DNA from: Mycobacterium vicinigordonae | GTDB taxonomy: Bacteria > Actinomycetota > Actinomycetes > Mycobacteriales > Mycobacteriaceae | DNA length: 64,000 nt | Direction of reading: 5' to 3' | NCBI RefSeq assembly: GCF_013466425.1 | Contig: NZ_CP059165.1 | Location: 1,178,001 to 1,242,000 of the forward strand | In this document: positions 37,968-48,257 of the stretch, piece by piece | How positions within the stretch are numbered: the first letter of the stretch is position 1 | Layout: every line of letters starts with the position of its first letter | Notes under the pieces: model-generated | Databases searched by the model: none | What the model saw: the letters and a program-made list of their open reading frames with translations, nothing else | What the model was told of the DNA's origin: nothing | Made by a program: the position numbers and the translations under genes

Positions 37968-38509
37968 GAGTCGTACTGCTTGGCCCGCCGGGCGCGGGCA
38001 AGGGAACGCAAGCGCAGAAGCTGGCCGAAAAGCTGGGCATACCGCAGATCTCGACCGGCGAACTTTTCCGCAAGAACATTCAGGAGGGCACCAAGCTCGG
38101 GCTAGAGGCCAAGCGTTACCTCGACGCCGGCGACCTGGTGCCGTCCTCACTGACCAACGAACTTGTCGACGACCGACTCAACGATCCGGATGCCTCGAAC
38201 GGCTTCATCCTGGACGGGTATCCGCGCTCGGTCGAGCAAGCCAAGGCGCTGCACGAGATGCTGGAACGCCGCGGCACCGACATCGATGCGGTGGTGGAGT
38301 TCCGGGTGTCGGAAGACGAACTGCTGACCCGCCTCAAGGGCCGCGGTCGCGAAGACGACACCGAGGACGTCATCCTGAACCGGATGAAGGTCTACCGCGA
38401 CGAGACCGCGCCGCTGCTCGACTATTACCGCGACGAACTCAAGACAGTCGACGCGGTCGGCACCCTGGATGAGGTGTTCGCCCGCGCGCTGCAGGCGTTG
38501 GGTAAGTAA
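37964..38509 (+). CDS. adk: Adenylate kinase
   Basis: 181 residues, the short form without the extended zinc LID. Interconverts ATP + AMP and 2 ADP. P-loop [17 protein letters not shown]-binding [10 protein letters not shown] and [26 protein letters not shown] start overlaps the secY stop (GTGA). map follows 4 nt later. Confidence 0.97.
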   Translation: MRVVLLGPPGAGKGTQAQKLAEKLGIPQISTGELFRKNIQEGTKLGLEAKRYLDAGDLVPSSLTNELVDDRLNDPDASNGFILDGYPRSVEQAKALHEMLERRGTDIDAVVEFRVSEDELLTRLKGRGREDDTEDVILNRMKVYRDETAPLLDYYRDELKTVDAVGTLDEVFARALQALGK

Positions 38510-38513
38510 CCCG

Positions 38514-39311
38514 ATGGGTGCCCTGGCGCGGCTTCGGGGACGCCGGGTCGTGCCGCAGCGCACCGCCGGTGAGCTCGATGCGATGGCCGCGGCGGGCGCC
38601 GTCGTCGCCGCCGCGTTGCAGGCGGTGCAAGCCGCTGCGCGCGCGGGCGTGTCCACCTTGGGACTGGACGAAATTGCCGAATCGGTGATCCGCGAGGCCG
38701 GCGCGATCCCGTCGTTTCTGGGGTACCATGGCTACCCGGCATCGATCTGCTCGTCGGTGAACAGCCGTGTGGTGCACGGCATTCCGTCGGCCGCCGAGAT
38801 CCTCGCGCCCGGTGACCTGGTGTCCATCGACTGCGGCGCAATCCTGGACGGGTGGCACGGTGACGCCGCCGTCACCTTCGGTATCGACAATCTCATTCCA
38901 GCCGACGAGGCTTTGTCCCAAGCGACTAAGGAGTCGCTGGAAGCTGGAATCGCGGCGATGGTCATCGGAAATCGGTTGACCGACGTCTCGCATGCCATCG
39001 AAACCGGAACCCGGGCCGCCTCGGCACGTTACGACCGCGCATTCGGCATCGTCGAGGGATACGGCGGCCACGGGATCGGGCGGCAAATGCACCTGGATCC
39101 GTTCCTGCCCAACGAAGGTGCCCCCGGCCGGGGGCCGTTGCTGGTGGCCGGATCGGTGCTGGCCATCGAACCGATGTTGACGCTGGGCAGCGGCAAGACG
39201 ACTGTCTTGGACGACAAATGGACGGTGACCACTGTCGACGGGTCCCGCGCTGCGCATTGGGAACACACCGTGGCAGTCACCGAGGCGGGTCCGCGCGTCC
39301 TCACACTTTGA
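38514..39311 (+). CDS. map: Methionine aminopeptidase
   Basis: 265 residues, like M. tuberculosis MapA (Rv0734). Removes N-terminal Met from new proteins. All five metal ligands are present: Asp106 (SIDCGA), Asp117 (WHGDAA), His186 (GGHGIGR), Glu219 (AIEPML) and Glu250 (HWEHTVAV). No SH3-binding N-terminal extension. ATG 38514 chosen as first codon of the family N-terminus; an upstream in-frame codon lies within adk. Confidence 0.96.
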   Translation: MGALARLRGRRVVPQRTAGELDAMAAAGAVVAAALQAVQAAARAGVSTLGLDEIAESVIREAGAIPSFLGYHGYPASICSSVNSRVVHGIPSAAEILAPGDLVSIDCGAILDGWHGDAAVTFGIDNLIPADEALSQATKESLEAGIAAMVIGNRLTDVSHAIETGTRAASARYDRAFGIVEGYGGHGIGRQMHLDPFLPNEGAPGRGPLLVAGSVLAIEPMLTLGSGKTTVLDDKWTVTTVDGSRAAHWEHTVAVTEAGPRVLTL

Positions 39312-39320
39312 ACGTGCCGT

Positions 39321-39348
39321 TGAACCAGCCACCCGCTCGACTCGTGTC
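39321..39348 (+). promoter_or_regulatory. SigL-type promoter before sigL
   Basis: TGAACC (39321-39326), 16 nt, CGTGTC (39343-39348). This matches the SigL consensus TGAACC-N16-18-CGTGTC as I remember it from M. tuberculosis, and implies autoregulation. The start would fall ~7 nt later, just before the GGGAGG ribosome binding site. Confidence 0.75.
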
Positions 39349-39367
39349 GTAGGCGGGAGGTGATCGA

Positions 39368-39913
39368 GTGGCTGGTGCGGCCGGGACTAGGGGCGCGTCC
39401 GAGGCTGCCGAAGCGGCTTTGATGACGGCGTTGTACAACGAGCACGCCGCGGTGCTCTGGCGCTACGCGCTGCGGTTGACCGGCGATGCCAGCCAAGCCG
39501 AGGATGTCGTCCAGGAGACGTTGTTGCGGGCCTGGCAGCACCCGGAAGTCGCCGGAGACTTGGCGCGATCGGTTCGGCCGTGGTTGTTCACAGTGGCCCG
39601 CAACATGATCATCGACGACCGCCGCAGTGCCCGGTTCCGCAACGTCATCGGATCGATCGACGAGACCGGCGCGCCTGAGCAGGCCACTCCGGACGAGGTC
39701 AACGCGGCCCTGGACAGGCTGCTGATCGGCGACGCGATGGCCCAACTGTCCAGTGAGCATCGGGCCGTGATCGAGCGGTCCTACTACCGCGGCTGGACGA
39801 CCACCCAAATAGCCGACGACCTGAAGATCGCGGAGGGAACCGTGAAATCGCGCCTGCACTACGCCGTGCGGGCGCTACGGCTCACGCTGCAGGAACTGGG
39901 AGTCACACGATGA
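39368..39913 (+). CDS. sigL: ECF RNA polymerase sigma factor SigL
   Basis: 181 residues. Sigma region 2 at ~18-85 (LYNEHAAVLWRYALRLTGDA, AEDVVQETLLRAW) and region 4 at ~120-175 (LSSEHRAVIERSYYRGWTTT, AEGTVKSRLHYAVRALR). In M. tuberculosis SigL controls cell-envelope and disulfide-related genes. GTG 39368 has GGGAGGTG upstream. Its anti-sigma factor gene rslA follows 28 nt later. Confidence 0.95.
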   Translation: MAGAAGTRGASEAAEAALMTALYNEHAAVLWRYALRLTGDASQAEDVVQETLLRAWQHPEVAGDLARSVRPWLFTVARNMIIDDRRSARFRNVIGSIDETGAPEQATPDEVNAALDRLLIGDAMAQLSSEHRAVIERSYYRGWTTTQIADDLKIAEGTVKSRLHYAVRALRLTLQELGVTR

Positions 39914-39941
39914 CGCTGGACGTAACGGGAGACGAGGAGAC

Positions 39942-40664
39942 ATGACTGAGCCAGGACGGGGGCACGCGCCGCCCGACGACCACCCCTTCGCGATGTGGGA
40001 TGCGGCCTACGTGCTGGGGTCACTGTCGCCGGCCGACCGCCTCGAGTTCGAAGCGCACCTGCCCGACTGCACGCGGTGCCGCGATTCCGTCGCCGAACTG
40101 TCCGGGGTGCCGGCGCTCCTCGGCCGCCTGCGCCGCGATGAGGTCGCCGCGATCGACGACGCCGCCTCGACGGCGCGGGATCTGCCGGCCGCTTTGCTGC
40201 CGTCGTTGTTGGCGACGGTGCGTCGGCGGCGGCGCCGCACCCGGGTGCTGACCTGGGCGGCGTCGGCCGCCGCGGCGGTAGTGCTGGGTGTCGGCGTGCT
40301 GATCGGCGGGCACGGGTTCGTCGGAGGTTTCGGACATCATTCGGCGACCACCGCTTCCACGCAGACGATGCAGCAGGTCGGCACCAAGCTGCTGACCTCG
40401 ACGATTTCGCTGAGCAGCCACAATTGGGGGACCTTCATAAACCTGGAGTGCTACTGCCTGGCCCCCCCGGACGCCAAGCACGACACCCTGGCCATGGTGG
40501 TGGTGGGCCGCGACGGCAGCCAGACCCGGCTGGCGACCTGGGTGGCCGAACCAGGCCACACTGCCAGCCCAGCTGGCAGCGTTTCCACGCCGCTGGACCA
40601 GATTGCCTCGGTGCGGGTCGTCTCGGCTGACACCGGCCAGGTGCTGCTGGAGCGCGCTTTCTGA
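39942..40664 (+). CDS. rslA: Anti-sigma factor RslA
   Basis: 240 residues. N-terminal zinc-associated anti-sigma domain with His39, Cys43 and Cys46 in AHLPDCTRCRD (H-x3-C-x2-C). One transmembrane helix at ~103-123 (RVLTWAASAAAAVVLGVGVL), then an extracytoplasmic domain of ~110 residues. Binds SigL at the membrane and releases it on a redox or envelope signal, as known for M. tuberculosis RslA. A hairpin follows its stop. Confidence 0.93.
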   Translation: MTEPGRGHAPPDDHPFAMWDAAYVLGSLSPADRLEFEAHLPDCTRCRDSVAELSGVPALLGRLRRDEVAAIDDAASTARDLPAALLPSLLATVRRRRRRTRVLTWAASAAAAVVLGVGVLIGGHGFVGGFGHHSATTASTQTMQQVGTKLLTSTISLSSHNWGTFINLECYCLAPPDAKHDTLAMVVVGRDGSQTRLATWVAEPGHTASPAGSVSTPLDQIASVRVVSADTGQVLLERAF

Positions 40665-40667
40665 CCT

Positions 40668-40707
40668 ACCCGGTCTCCCCCCGAGAAGGGGACGGGGGAA
40701 GCCGGGT
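40668..40707 (+). terminator. Strong hairpin after rslA
   Basis: Outer stem ACCCGG (40668-40673) with CCGGGT (40702-40707), inner stem TCCCCC (40676-40681) with GGGGGA (40694-40699), small internal loop between. No T-tract, so an intrinsic terminator of the atypical mycobacterial kind, or a leader structure of the MarR gene, which begins 16 nt on. Confidence 0.45.
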
Positions 40708-40722
40708 GCGGTAAAAAGGTGC

Positions 40723-41229
40723 GTGGCCGATTCCGCGAAGCGTGATCCCATCGCCGCCGCGCGGGCCAATTGGGAACGGGCTGGGTGGGGGGACGTCTCG
40801 TCCGGCATGGTTGCGGTCACCTCGGTCATGCGGGCGCATCAGATCCTGCTGGCGCGTGTCGAGGCGGCCCTGAGGCCTTACGACCTGAGCTTCTCCCGGT
40901 ACGAACTGCTTCGCCTGCTGGCATTCAGCCGCAGCGGTGCTCTGCCGATCACCAAGGCGTCGGACCGGCTGCAGGTGCACGTCACCAGCGTCACGCACGC
41001 GATCCGTCGCTTGGAAGCCGACGGCCTGGTGCGGCGGGTACCCCATCCCACCGACGGCCGAACCACGCTGGTCGAGATCACCGAGTTGGGTCGATCGACG
41101 GTCGAGGACGCCACGGTGACGCTCAACGAGCAGGTATTCGCCGACATCGGGATGGCCGCGGCTGAGTCGGAAGCATTGGTGTCGTCGATTGAAACGTTGC
41201 GACGCAACGCTGGTGACTTCTCCGATTAA
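40723..41229 (+). CDS. MarR-family transcriptional regulator
   Basis: 168 residues from GTG 40723, equivalent to Rv0737 (165 aa). Winged helix at ~50-125: LSFSRYELLRLLAFSRSGAL, ITKASDRLQVHVTSVTHAIR, and wing VRRVPHPTDGRTTLVEIT. Dimeric repressor type with unknown ligand. Overlaps convergent mmsB by 4 nt, so it does not directly precede a target gene; control of the valine operon is possible but not shown. Confidence 0.9.
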   Translation: MADSAKRDPIAAARANWERAGWGDVSSGMVAVTSVMRAHQILLARVEAALRPYDLSFSRYELLRLLAFSRSGALPITKASDRLQVHVTSVTHAIRRLEADGLVRRVPHPTDGRTTLVEITELGRSTVEDATVTLNEQVFADIGMAAAESEALVSSIETLRRNAGDFSD

Positions 41230-42110
41230 CTGTCGCGCAAGGTTTCGATGATCGCGCTGAAGTCCTCATCGGGGTGCTCGACGGCGAACTCGGCGTAGAT
41301 CTGGGCGGCGTGGCTGCCCAGCGGCGCGGTCGATCCGGTCGACTTCACCGCGTCCATCGCCAAGCCCAGGTCTTTGTTCATCAGTGCCGCGGCGAAGCCG
41401 GGTTTGAAGTCGTGATTCGCCGGTGACGTCGGGACCGGGCCTGGCACAGGGCAATTGGTGTGAACCGCCCAGCAGTTGCCGGTCGCGCCGGTGATCACGT
41501 CGAACAGTGACTGCGCTTCTAGCCCGAGCTTCTCGGCGAGCACGAAAGCCTCGCCGATTGCGATCTGCTGCACCGCCAGCACCATGTTGTTGCACACCTT
41601 GGCAGCCTGTCCCGCGCCCGGGCCGCCGCAGTGAACGATCTTGCCCGCCATGGGTTTCAACGCCCATCGGGCACGTTCTACCGCTTGGTCGTCGCCGCCG
41701 ACCATGAATGCCAGCGTGCCGGCCACGGCGCCTTTGACACCGCCGGACACCGGCGCGTCGACCTGGGACATGCCGTGAGATTCGGCCAGCGCGTGGGCCT
41801 CTCGCGCGTCATCGACCGAGATGGTGGAGCTGTCGATAAACAGGGCGCCCACTCGTGCGGCCGGCAAAATTTCTGCATAGCAGCGTTTGACCACATCGCC
41901 GCTTGGCAGCATGGTGATCACCACGTCCGCGTCGGCAACCGCCTGCACCGGGCTGTCGAATACCACCGCGCCCTGGCCGGCTGCGGCCGCGGCGGCTGCG
42001 GGTGCCGGGTCGAATCCGCGCACCGCGTGGCCCGCTTTGACCAGGTTTGCTGACATGGGCCCACCCATGTTTCCCAGACCGAGGAAGGCGATCGTCAGGA
42101 ACTCGGTCAT
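41226..42110 (-). CDS. mmsB: 3-hydroxyisobutyrate dehydrogenase
   Basis: 294 residues, matches Rv0751c. NAD-dependent oxidation of 3-hydroxyisobutyrate to methylmalonate semialdehyde in valine breakdown. Rossmann motif AFLGLGNMGGPMSANLVKAG, substrate-binding DAPVSGGVKGA, and catalytic Lys in GQAAKVCNNMVLA. Third gene of the mmsA-fadE9-mmsB operon, 21 bp after fadE9. Confidence 0.95.
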   Translation of the reverse strand: MTEFLTIAFLGLGNMGGPMSANLVKAGHAVRGFDPAPAAAAAAAGQGAVVFDSPVQAVADADVVITMLPSGDVVKRCYAEILPAARVGALFIDSSTISVDDAREAHALAESHGMSQVDAPVSGGVKGAVAGTLAFMVGGDDQAVERARWALKPMAGKIVHCGGPGAGQAAKVCNNMVLAVQQIAIGEAFVLAEKLGLEAQSLFDVITGATGNCWAVHTNCPVPGPVPTSPANHDFKPGFAAALMNKDLGLAMDAVKSTGSTAPLGSHAAQIYAEFAVEHPDEDFSAIIETLRDS

Positions 42111-42131
42111 GGTTGTCCTTCTAGCACTGGT

Positions 42132-43292
42132 TCATCCGGCGGCTTTGAAGCGAGCGGCCTCGGCTCGGCCGACGACCACCCGCATGATTTCGTTGGTCCC
42201 TTCCAGGATCCGATGCACCCGCAGGTCGCGAACGATCTTTTCCAGACCATACTCCCGCAGGTAACCGTAGCCGCCGTGCAGCTGCAGCGCCTTATCGGCG
42301 ACGTCGTAGCACGTGTCGGTGACGTAACGCTTGGCCATCGCGCACAACTCGACCTTATCGGCGCTGTCCTCATCGAGCGCATTCGCCGCCCGCCACAACA
42401 TCATTCGCGACGTCTCCAGTCCGGTGGCCATGTCGGCCAGGGTGAACCGGATGGTGGGCTCGTCGATCAGCGTTTTGCCGAATGCCTGGCGCTCGCGCAC
42501 GTAAGCGCCCGCCTTGTCGAAGGCGGACGCGGCGCCGCCCAGTGAGCACGCCGCGATGTTCAGCCGGCCACCGTTGAGGCCGTTCATCGCGATTCCGAAG
42601 CCGGTACCGTCACCGTCGGTGCCGCCCAGCATCGCGTCGCCGGGTACGCGGACGCCTTCGAGGATGACCTGCGCGGTGGGCTGGGCGTTCCAGCCCATCT
42701 TCTGTTCCATCGCACCGAAACTCAGCCCTGGAGTATCCTTTTCGACGACGAAGGCCGAAATGCCCCGGGGGCCTTCGGGCCCGGTTCGAGCCATCACCAC
42801 ATACACGTCGGAGGCGCCGGCGCCGGAGATAAACTGCTTGACACCGTCGAGCACATAGTCGCCGCCTTGCTTGACCGCGCGGGTGCTAAGGGCGCTCGCG
42901 TCCGAACCGGCGCCCGGCTCGGTCAGGCAGTAACTGGCGATGATATCCATCGTGGCCAGCCGCGGCACCCAGGACTTGCGCTGCTCCTCGGTGCCGTATC
43001 GGTCGATCATCCACGAGCACATATTGTGGATGGACAGAAACGCGGCGGTGACCGGGTCGGCGCTGGCCAACTGCTCGAAGATGCGCACACCGTCCAGGCG
43101 CCGCAGCCCGCTGCCGCCGACGTCGTCGCGACAGTAGATCGCCGCCATGCCGAGCTCGGCGGCCTCACGTAGCACATCGGTCGGAAAGTGCTTGCTGGCA
43201 TCCCATTCCAGGGCGAACGGGGCGATGCGCTTTTCAGCGAAGGCAGCCGCCGTCTCGGTGATGACCCGTTCTTCGTCGTTGAGGGTGAACAC
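42132..43292 (-). CDS. fadE9: Acyl-CoA dehydrogenase (isobutyryl-CoA type)
   Basis: 386 residues from GTG 43292. FAD enzyme of the acyl-CoA dehydrogenase family: YCLTEPGAGSDASAL (flavin/substrate region), LNGGRLNIAACSLGGA, GGYGYLREYGLEKIVRD and RILEGTNEIMRVV at the end. Valine-operon context points to isobutyryl-CoA. The frame stays open upstream, inside mmsA in another frame; homology begins at FTLNDEERVITE. Four bases separate it from mmsA. Confidence 0.94.
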   Translation of the reverse strand: MFTLNDEERVITETAAAFAEKRIAPFALEWDASKHFPTDVLREAAELGMAAIYCRDDVGGSGLRRLDGVRIFEQLASADPVTAAFLSIHNMCSWMIDRYGTEEQRKSWVPRLATMDIIASYCLTEPGAGSDASALSTRAVKQGGDYVLDGVKQFISGAGASDVYVVMARTGPEGPRGISAFVVEKDTPGLSFGAMEQKMGWNAQPTAQVILEGVRVPGDAMLGGTDGDGTGFGIAMNGLNGGRLNIAACSLGGAASAFDKAGAYVRERQAFGKTLIDEPTIRFTLADMATGLETSRMMLWRAANALDEDSADKVELCAMAKRYVTDTCYDVADKALQLHGGYGYLREYGLEKIVRDLRVHRILEGTNEIMRVVVGRAEAARFKAAG

Positions 43293-43296
43293 GTTG

Positions 43297-44817
43297 CTAA
43301 TCCATTGTCGGGATGGAGAATTCGGCACCATCCTTGATGCCTGACGGCCAGCGCGAGGTGACGGTCTTGACTTTGGTGTAGAACTGGATCGACGCCGGGC
43401 CGTGCTGGTTGAGATCGCCGAAGCCGGAGCGCTTCCAACCACCAAAGGTGTGGTAGGCCACTGGAACCGGGATCGGCACGTTGACGCCGACCATGCCGAC
43501 CTCAACTCTGGAGGTGAAGTCGCGGGCGGTGTCGCCGTCCCGGGTGAAGATGGCCACCCCGTTGCCGTATTCATGTTCGGTGGGCAGTCGTAACGCTTCT
43601 TCGTAGTCGTGTGCGCGCACGATGCAAAGCACCGGGCCAAAGATCTCGTCGGTGTAGATGGACATGTCGGGGGTGACCCGGTCGAACAGGGTGGGGCCGA
43701 TGAAATAGCCTCCCTCCAGGTTGGCATCGCCGAAAGTCAAGTCATCGCTGGCCCTTTCACGACCGTCGATGACCAATTCGGCGCCGGCGTCCACACCCTG
43801 GCCGATGTAGTCGCGCACCCGCGTCAACGCAGCCTCGGTGACCAGGGGACCGTAGTCGGCCTTGGGGTCAAGGCTGTGGCCGACGCGCAGGTTGTTGATC
43901 CGCTCGATCAGCCTGGCGCGCAACCGGTCTGCGGTCTGTTCGCCGACCGGGACGGCAACGCTTATCGCCATGCATCGCTCGCCGGCGCTGCCGTAGCCGG
44001 CGCCGATCAGTGCGTCCACCGCCTGATCGAGGTCTGCGTCCGGCATTACGATCATGTGGTTCTTGGCGCCGCCGAAGCACTGTGAACGCTTCCCCGTGGC
44101 CGCGGCATTGGCGTAGATGTACTGGGCGATATCGGAACTGCCGACGAAGCCGACCGCTTTGATGTCGGGGTGCTGCAGGATTGCGTCGACGGCTTCCTTG
44201 TCGCCGTGGACTACCTGAAAGACCCCGGGGGGCAGGCCCGCCTCGGTGAATAGCTCGGCCAGGCGTAGCGGGACCGAGGGATCGCGCTCACTTGGCTTGA
44301 GTACGAAGGCATTTCCGCATGCCAGGGCGGGGCCCGCCTTCCACAGCGGGATCATGGCAGGGAAGTTGAACGGGGTGATCCCCGCGACCACCCCGAGGGG
44401 TTGGCGCAGCGAATACACGTCGATGGACGGCCCGGCACCCTCGGTGTATTCGCCCTTGAGCAGGTGGGGGATGCCGATGCAGAACTCGATGACTTCGATG
44501 CCGCGCTGGATGTCGCCCTTGGCGTCGGCGACCGTCTTGCCGTGTTCGAGGGACAGCAGCTCGGCCAGCTCGTCGCTGTTCTGGTTGACCAGTTCGATGA
44601 ACCTCATCAACACTCGGGCGCGGCGCTGCGGATTGAAAGCGGCCCAGGCTTTTTGGGCTTCTTTGGCGGATGCGACGGCCGAATCGATATCGGCCTGGTT
44701 AGCCATCGGCACGGTGGCCTGGACCTCGCCGGTGCTTGGGTTGAGAACGTCGGCGGTGCGAGTGGACTGGCCGGTGGTGCGATGTCCGTCGATGAAGTGC
44801 GGAACCTGTGCGGTCAT
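43297..44817 (-). CDS. mmsA: Methylmalonate-semialdehyde dehydrogenase (CoA-acylating)
   Basis: 506 residues from ATG 44817, near M. tuberculosis MmsA (510). Converts methylmalonate semialdehyde to propionyl-CoA with NAD and CoA. ITPFNFPAMIPLWKAGPALA, GFVGSSDIAQYIY (NAD), and GSAGERCMAISVAV carrying the catalytic Cys; the general-base Glu of ordinary ALDHs is absent, as usual for this subfamily. First gene of the valine operon. Its upstream flank, not shared with M. tuberculosis, leads into the 13E12 remnant. Confidence 0.96.
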   Translation of the reverse strand: MTAQVPHFIDGHRTTGQSTRTADVLNPSTGEVQATVPMANQADIDSAVASAKEAQKAWAAFNPQRRARVLMRFIELVNQNSDELAELLSLEHGKTVADAKGDIQRGIEVIEFCIGIPHLLKGEYTEGAGPSIDVYSLRQPLGVVAGITPFNFPAMIPLWKAGPALACGNAFVLKPSERDPSVPLRLAELFTEAGLPPGVFQVVHGDKEAVDAILQHPDIKAVGFVGSSDIAQYIYANAAATGKRSQCFGGAKNHMIVMPDADLDQAVDALIGAGYGSAGERCMAISVAVPVGEQTADRLRARLIERINNLRVGHSLDPKADYGPLVTEAALTRVRDYIGQGVDAGAELVIDGRERASDDLTFGDANLEGGYFIGPTLFDRVTPDMSIYTDEIFGPVLCIVRAHDYEEALRLPTEHEYGNGVAIFTRDGDTARDFTSRVEVGMVGVNVPIPVPVAYHTFGGWKRSGFGDLNQHGPASIQFYTKVKTVTSRWPSGIKDGAEFSIPTMD

Positions 44818-44958
44818 GGTTGTCCCAGAGAGGTTAGGAGGGGAATCGAGGTGATACTTGCATATCCTAGTAATTGTCGGCTGCGTTAGCAAGGCGGCCA
44901 GGGGTCTGCTCGCGCCGAGACTCAGTTGGGTCGACGGGGTTGCAGGGTTGCGATAGTA

Positions 44959-44974
44959 TCGCACGTATGTGCGA
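44959..44974 (+). promoter_or_regulatory. SOS-box-like palindrome at the 13E12 start
   Basis: TCGCAC-GTAT-GTGCGA: same length, spacing and symmetry as the mycobacterial LexA box TCGAAC-N4-GTTCGA, with one matched substitution in each arm. The ATG at 44967 lies inside it. A second palindrome, TGCGATA-G-TATCGCA (44949-44963), overlaps it on the left and could hold -10 TAGTAT at 44954-44959. Confidence 0.45.
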
Positions 44975-45658
44975 ATCGGTTGACTTAGCTGCACTCCCGG
45001 ACGGCGCCGGTGAGGCAGAGTTGATCGCACGGATCGCCCAGTTGGAGCGGGTCAAATGCGCTGCGGTGGCGGGGCAGGCTCGGGCAGCTGCGGCGCTGGA
45101 TGCTGCGGGACGGGCCGCCGAAGCGGCCGGCGGGTTGCCCGCCAAGAAGCGGGGCCGCGGGGTGTCCAGCGAGGTCGCGTTGGCCCGCCACGATTCCCCG
45201 GCCCGCGGCGGTCGGCTTCTCGGTTTCGCGAAAGCACTGGTCCGCAACGCCGCGGCGGTTGTTGCGAGCCCTGCCAACGGCGCCCTGGTCGCCATGGAAT
45301 CGCGGTCCCGCACGTTTCCGCGCGGCTTGGCCGACTTCATTGACCTGCGCGATCAGACCTGCCGTACGCCTTATTGCGACGCACCCATCCGTCACCGCGA
45401 CCACGCCGAACCCTGGAAGCGCGGCGGACCCACTACCGCCGCCAACGGCTTCGGTTGCTGTGAATACTGAATTACGTGAAGGAGTCAGCTGGCTGGACCG
45501 TCATCACCCACGACGAAAACGGCACGCACACAGCCCAATACACAACTCCCACCGGCGCTCGCTACCAATCCACCGCACCGCCGATCTACCCGAGATATGA
45601 CATCAGCGACATCGAAACGGCACTCAGCATCACGCTGACCCACCGCCATGCTGCGTAA
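44967..45658 (+). pseudogene. 13E12-family (DUF222/HNH) gene, deleted and frameshifted
   Basis: Remnant of a REP13E12-type protein. Starts [20 protein letters not shown] and holds only the first ~90 residues of DUF222 ([20 protein letters not shown]), then jumps to the C-terminal part with the HNH region ([20 protein letters not shown]). The reading frame stops at 45470 and resumes one frame over from ~45476 with KESAGWTVITHDENGTHTAQ, the usual C-terminus; a one-base loss in what should be a CEACNYVKEA-like stretch explains the break. Full-length relatives are ~400 residues or more; this is a dead copy. Confidence 0.85.
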
Positions 45659-45760
45659 CTCCCTAAGTTGTCGACACCCGGTTGCGGTACCGGTGATCCG
45701 GTAGGTGCTGCCGTCTTTGCCGAGTATGGTCGGTGGCGCCGCCTGTTGCACAGGTGCCTA

Positions 45761-46372
45761 TTAACGGCCGTTTGACAAGCCTTTGATGAATGCCTGCGTC
45801 TCTTCCCAGGCGGGCAGCAGGCCGGAGTCGCGCACTTCGGCGAAGCTGGGGGCCGCGGCGTCACGTTCGGACAGGCTCGGGGCGGCACCGCCCACCAGCG
45901 GCCACTCGACGGCCAGCGTTGGATCCGTCGCGCAGATGGTGTGCTCGCGCTGCGGGTTGTATTCTGCCGAACACAGATACATCACTGTCGAATCATCCTG
46001 CAGCGCAAGGAAACCATGCGCCAAACCTTCTGAGATGTAGACGGTCCGGCGGTCTTTGTCATCCAACAGCACCGAGTCCCACTTGCCGAAGGTAGGCGAG
46101 CCAACCCGGATATCGACGATGACGTCGAACACCGCACCGCGCACACAGGTGACGTACTTGGCCTGGCTCGGCGGCAGCTGGGCGAAATGCAGGCCGCGCA
46201 GCACTCCGGCCGACGACACCGAACAGTTGGCCTGCCGGACGTCCAGGCTGTGGTCGGCAAAGCCGCGGAAACCTTTGTCGGTCAACCATTCGAAGAACAT
46301 GCCCCGTGCATCACCGTGGATGGTCGGAGTTATCTCCCAGGCGCCTGCAATGTCGAGTTCGCGTACCTTCAT
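45761..46372 (-). CDS. rmlC: dTDP-4-dehydrorhamnose 3,5-epimerase
   Basis: 203 residues from ATG 46372 (202 in M. tuberculosis). Cupin epimerase of dTDP-L-rhamnose synthesis, needed for the arabinogalactan linker of the mycobacterial wall. RGMFFEWLTDKGF, catalytic His in GVLRGLHFAQLP, Tyr in MYLCSAEYNPQREH. Starts just upstream of the rmlB stop, so the two are coupled (rmlB ends at 46374). Confidence 0.95.
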   Translation of the reverse strand: MKVRELDIAGAWEITPTIHGDARGMFFEWLTDKGFRGFADHSLDVRQANCSVSSAGVLRGLHFAQLPPSQAKYVTCVRGAVFDVIVDIRVGSPTFGKWDSVLLDDKDRRTVYISEGLAHGFLALQDDSTVMYLCSAEYNPQREHTICATDPTLAVEWPLVGGAAPSLSERDAAAPSFAEVRDSGLLPAWEETQAFIKGLSNGR

Positions 46373-46373
46373 C

Positions 46374-48240
<1,867 letters not shown>

Positions 48241-48257
48241 CTCGCCCCCAATACCCG

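Noticed and set aside
44874..45470. Complete gene in the 13E12 region starting at 44874
   Set aside because: The first 31 codons have no similarity. The family start is the ATG at 44967, and the frame is truncated and shifted, so it is a pseudogene.
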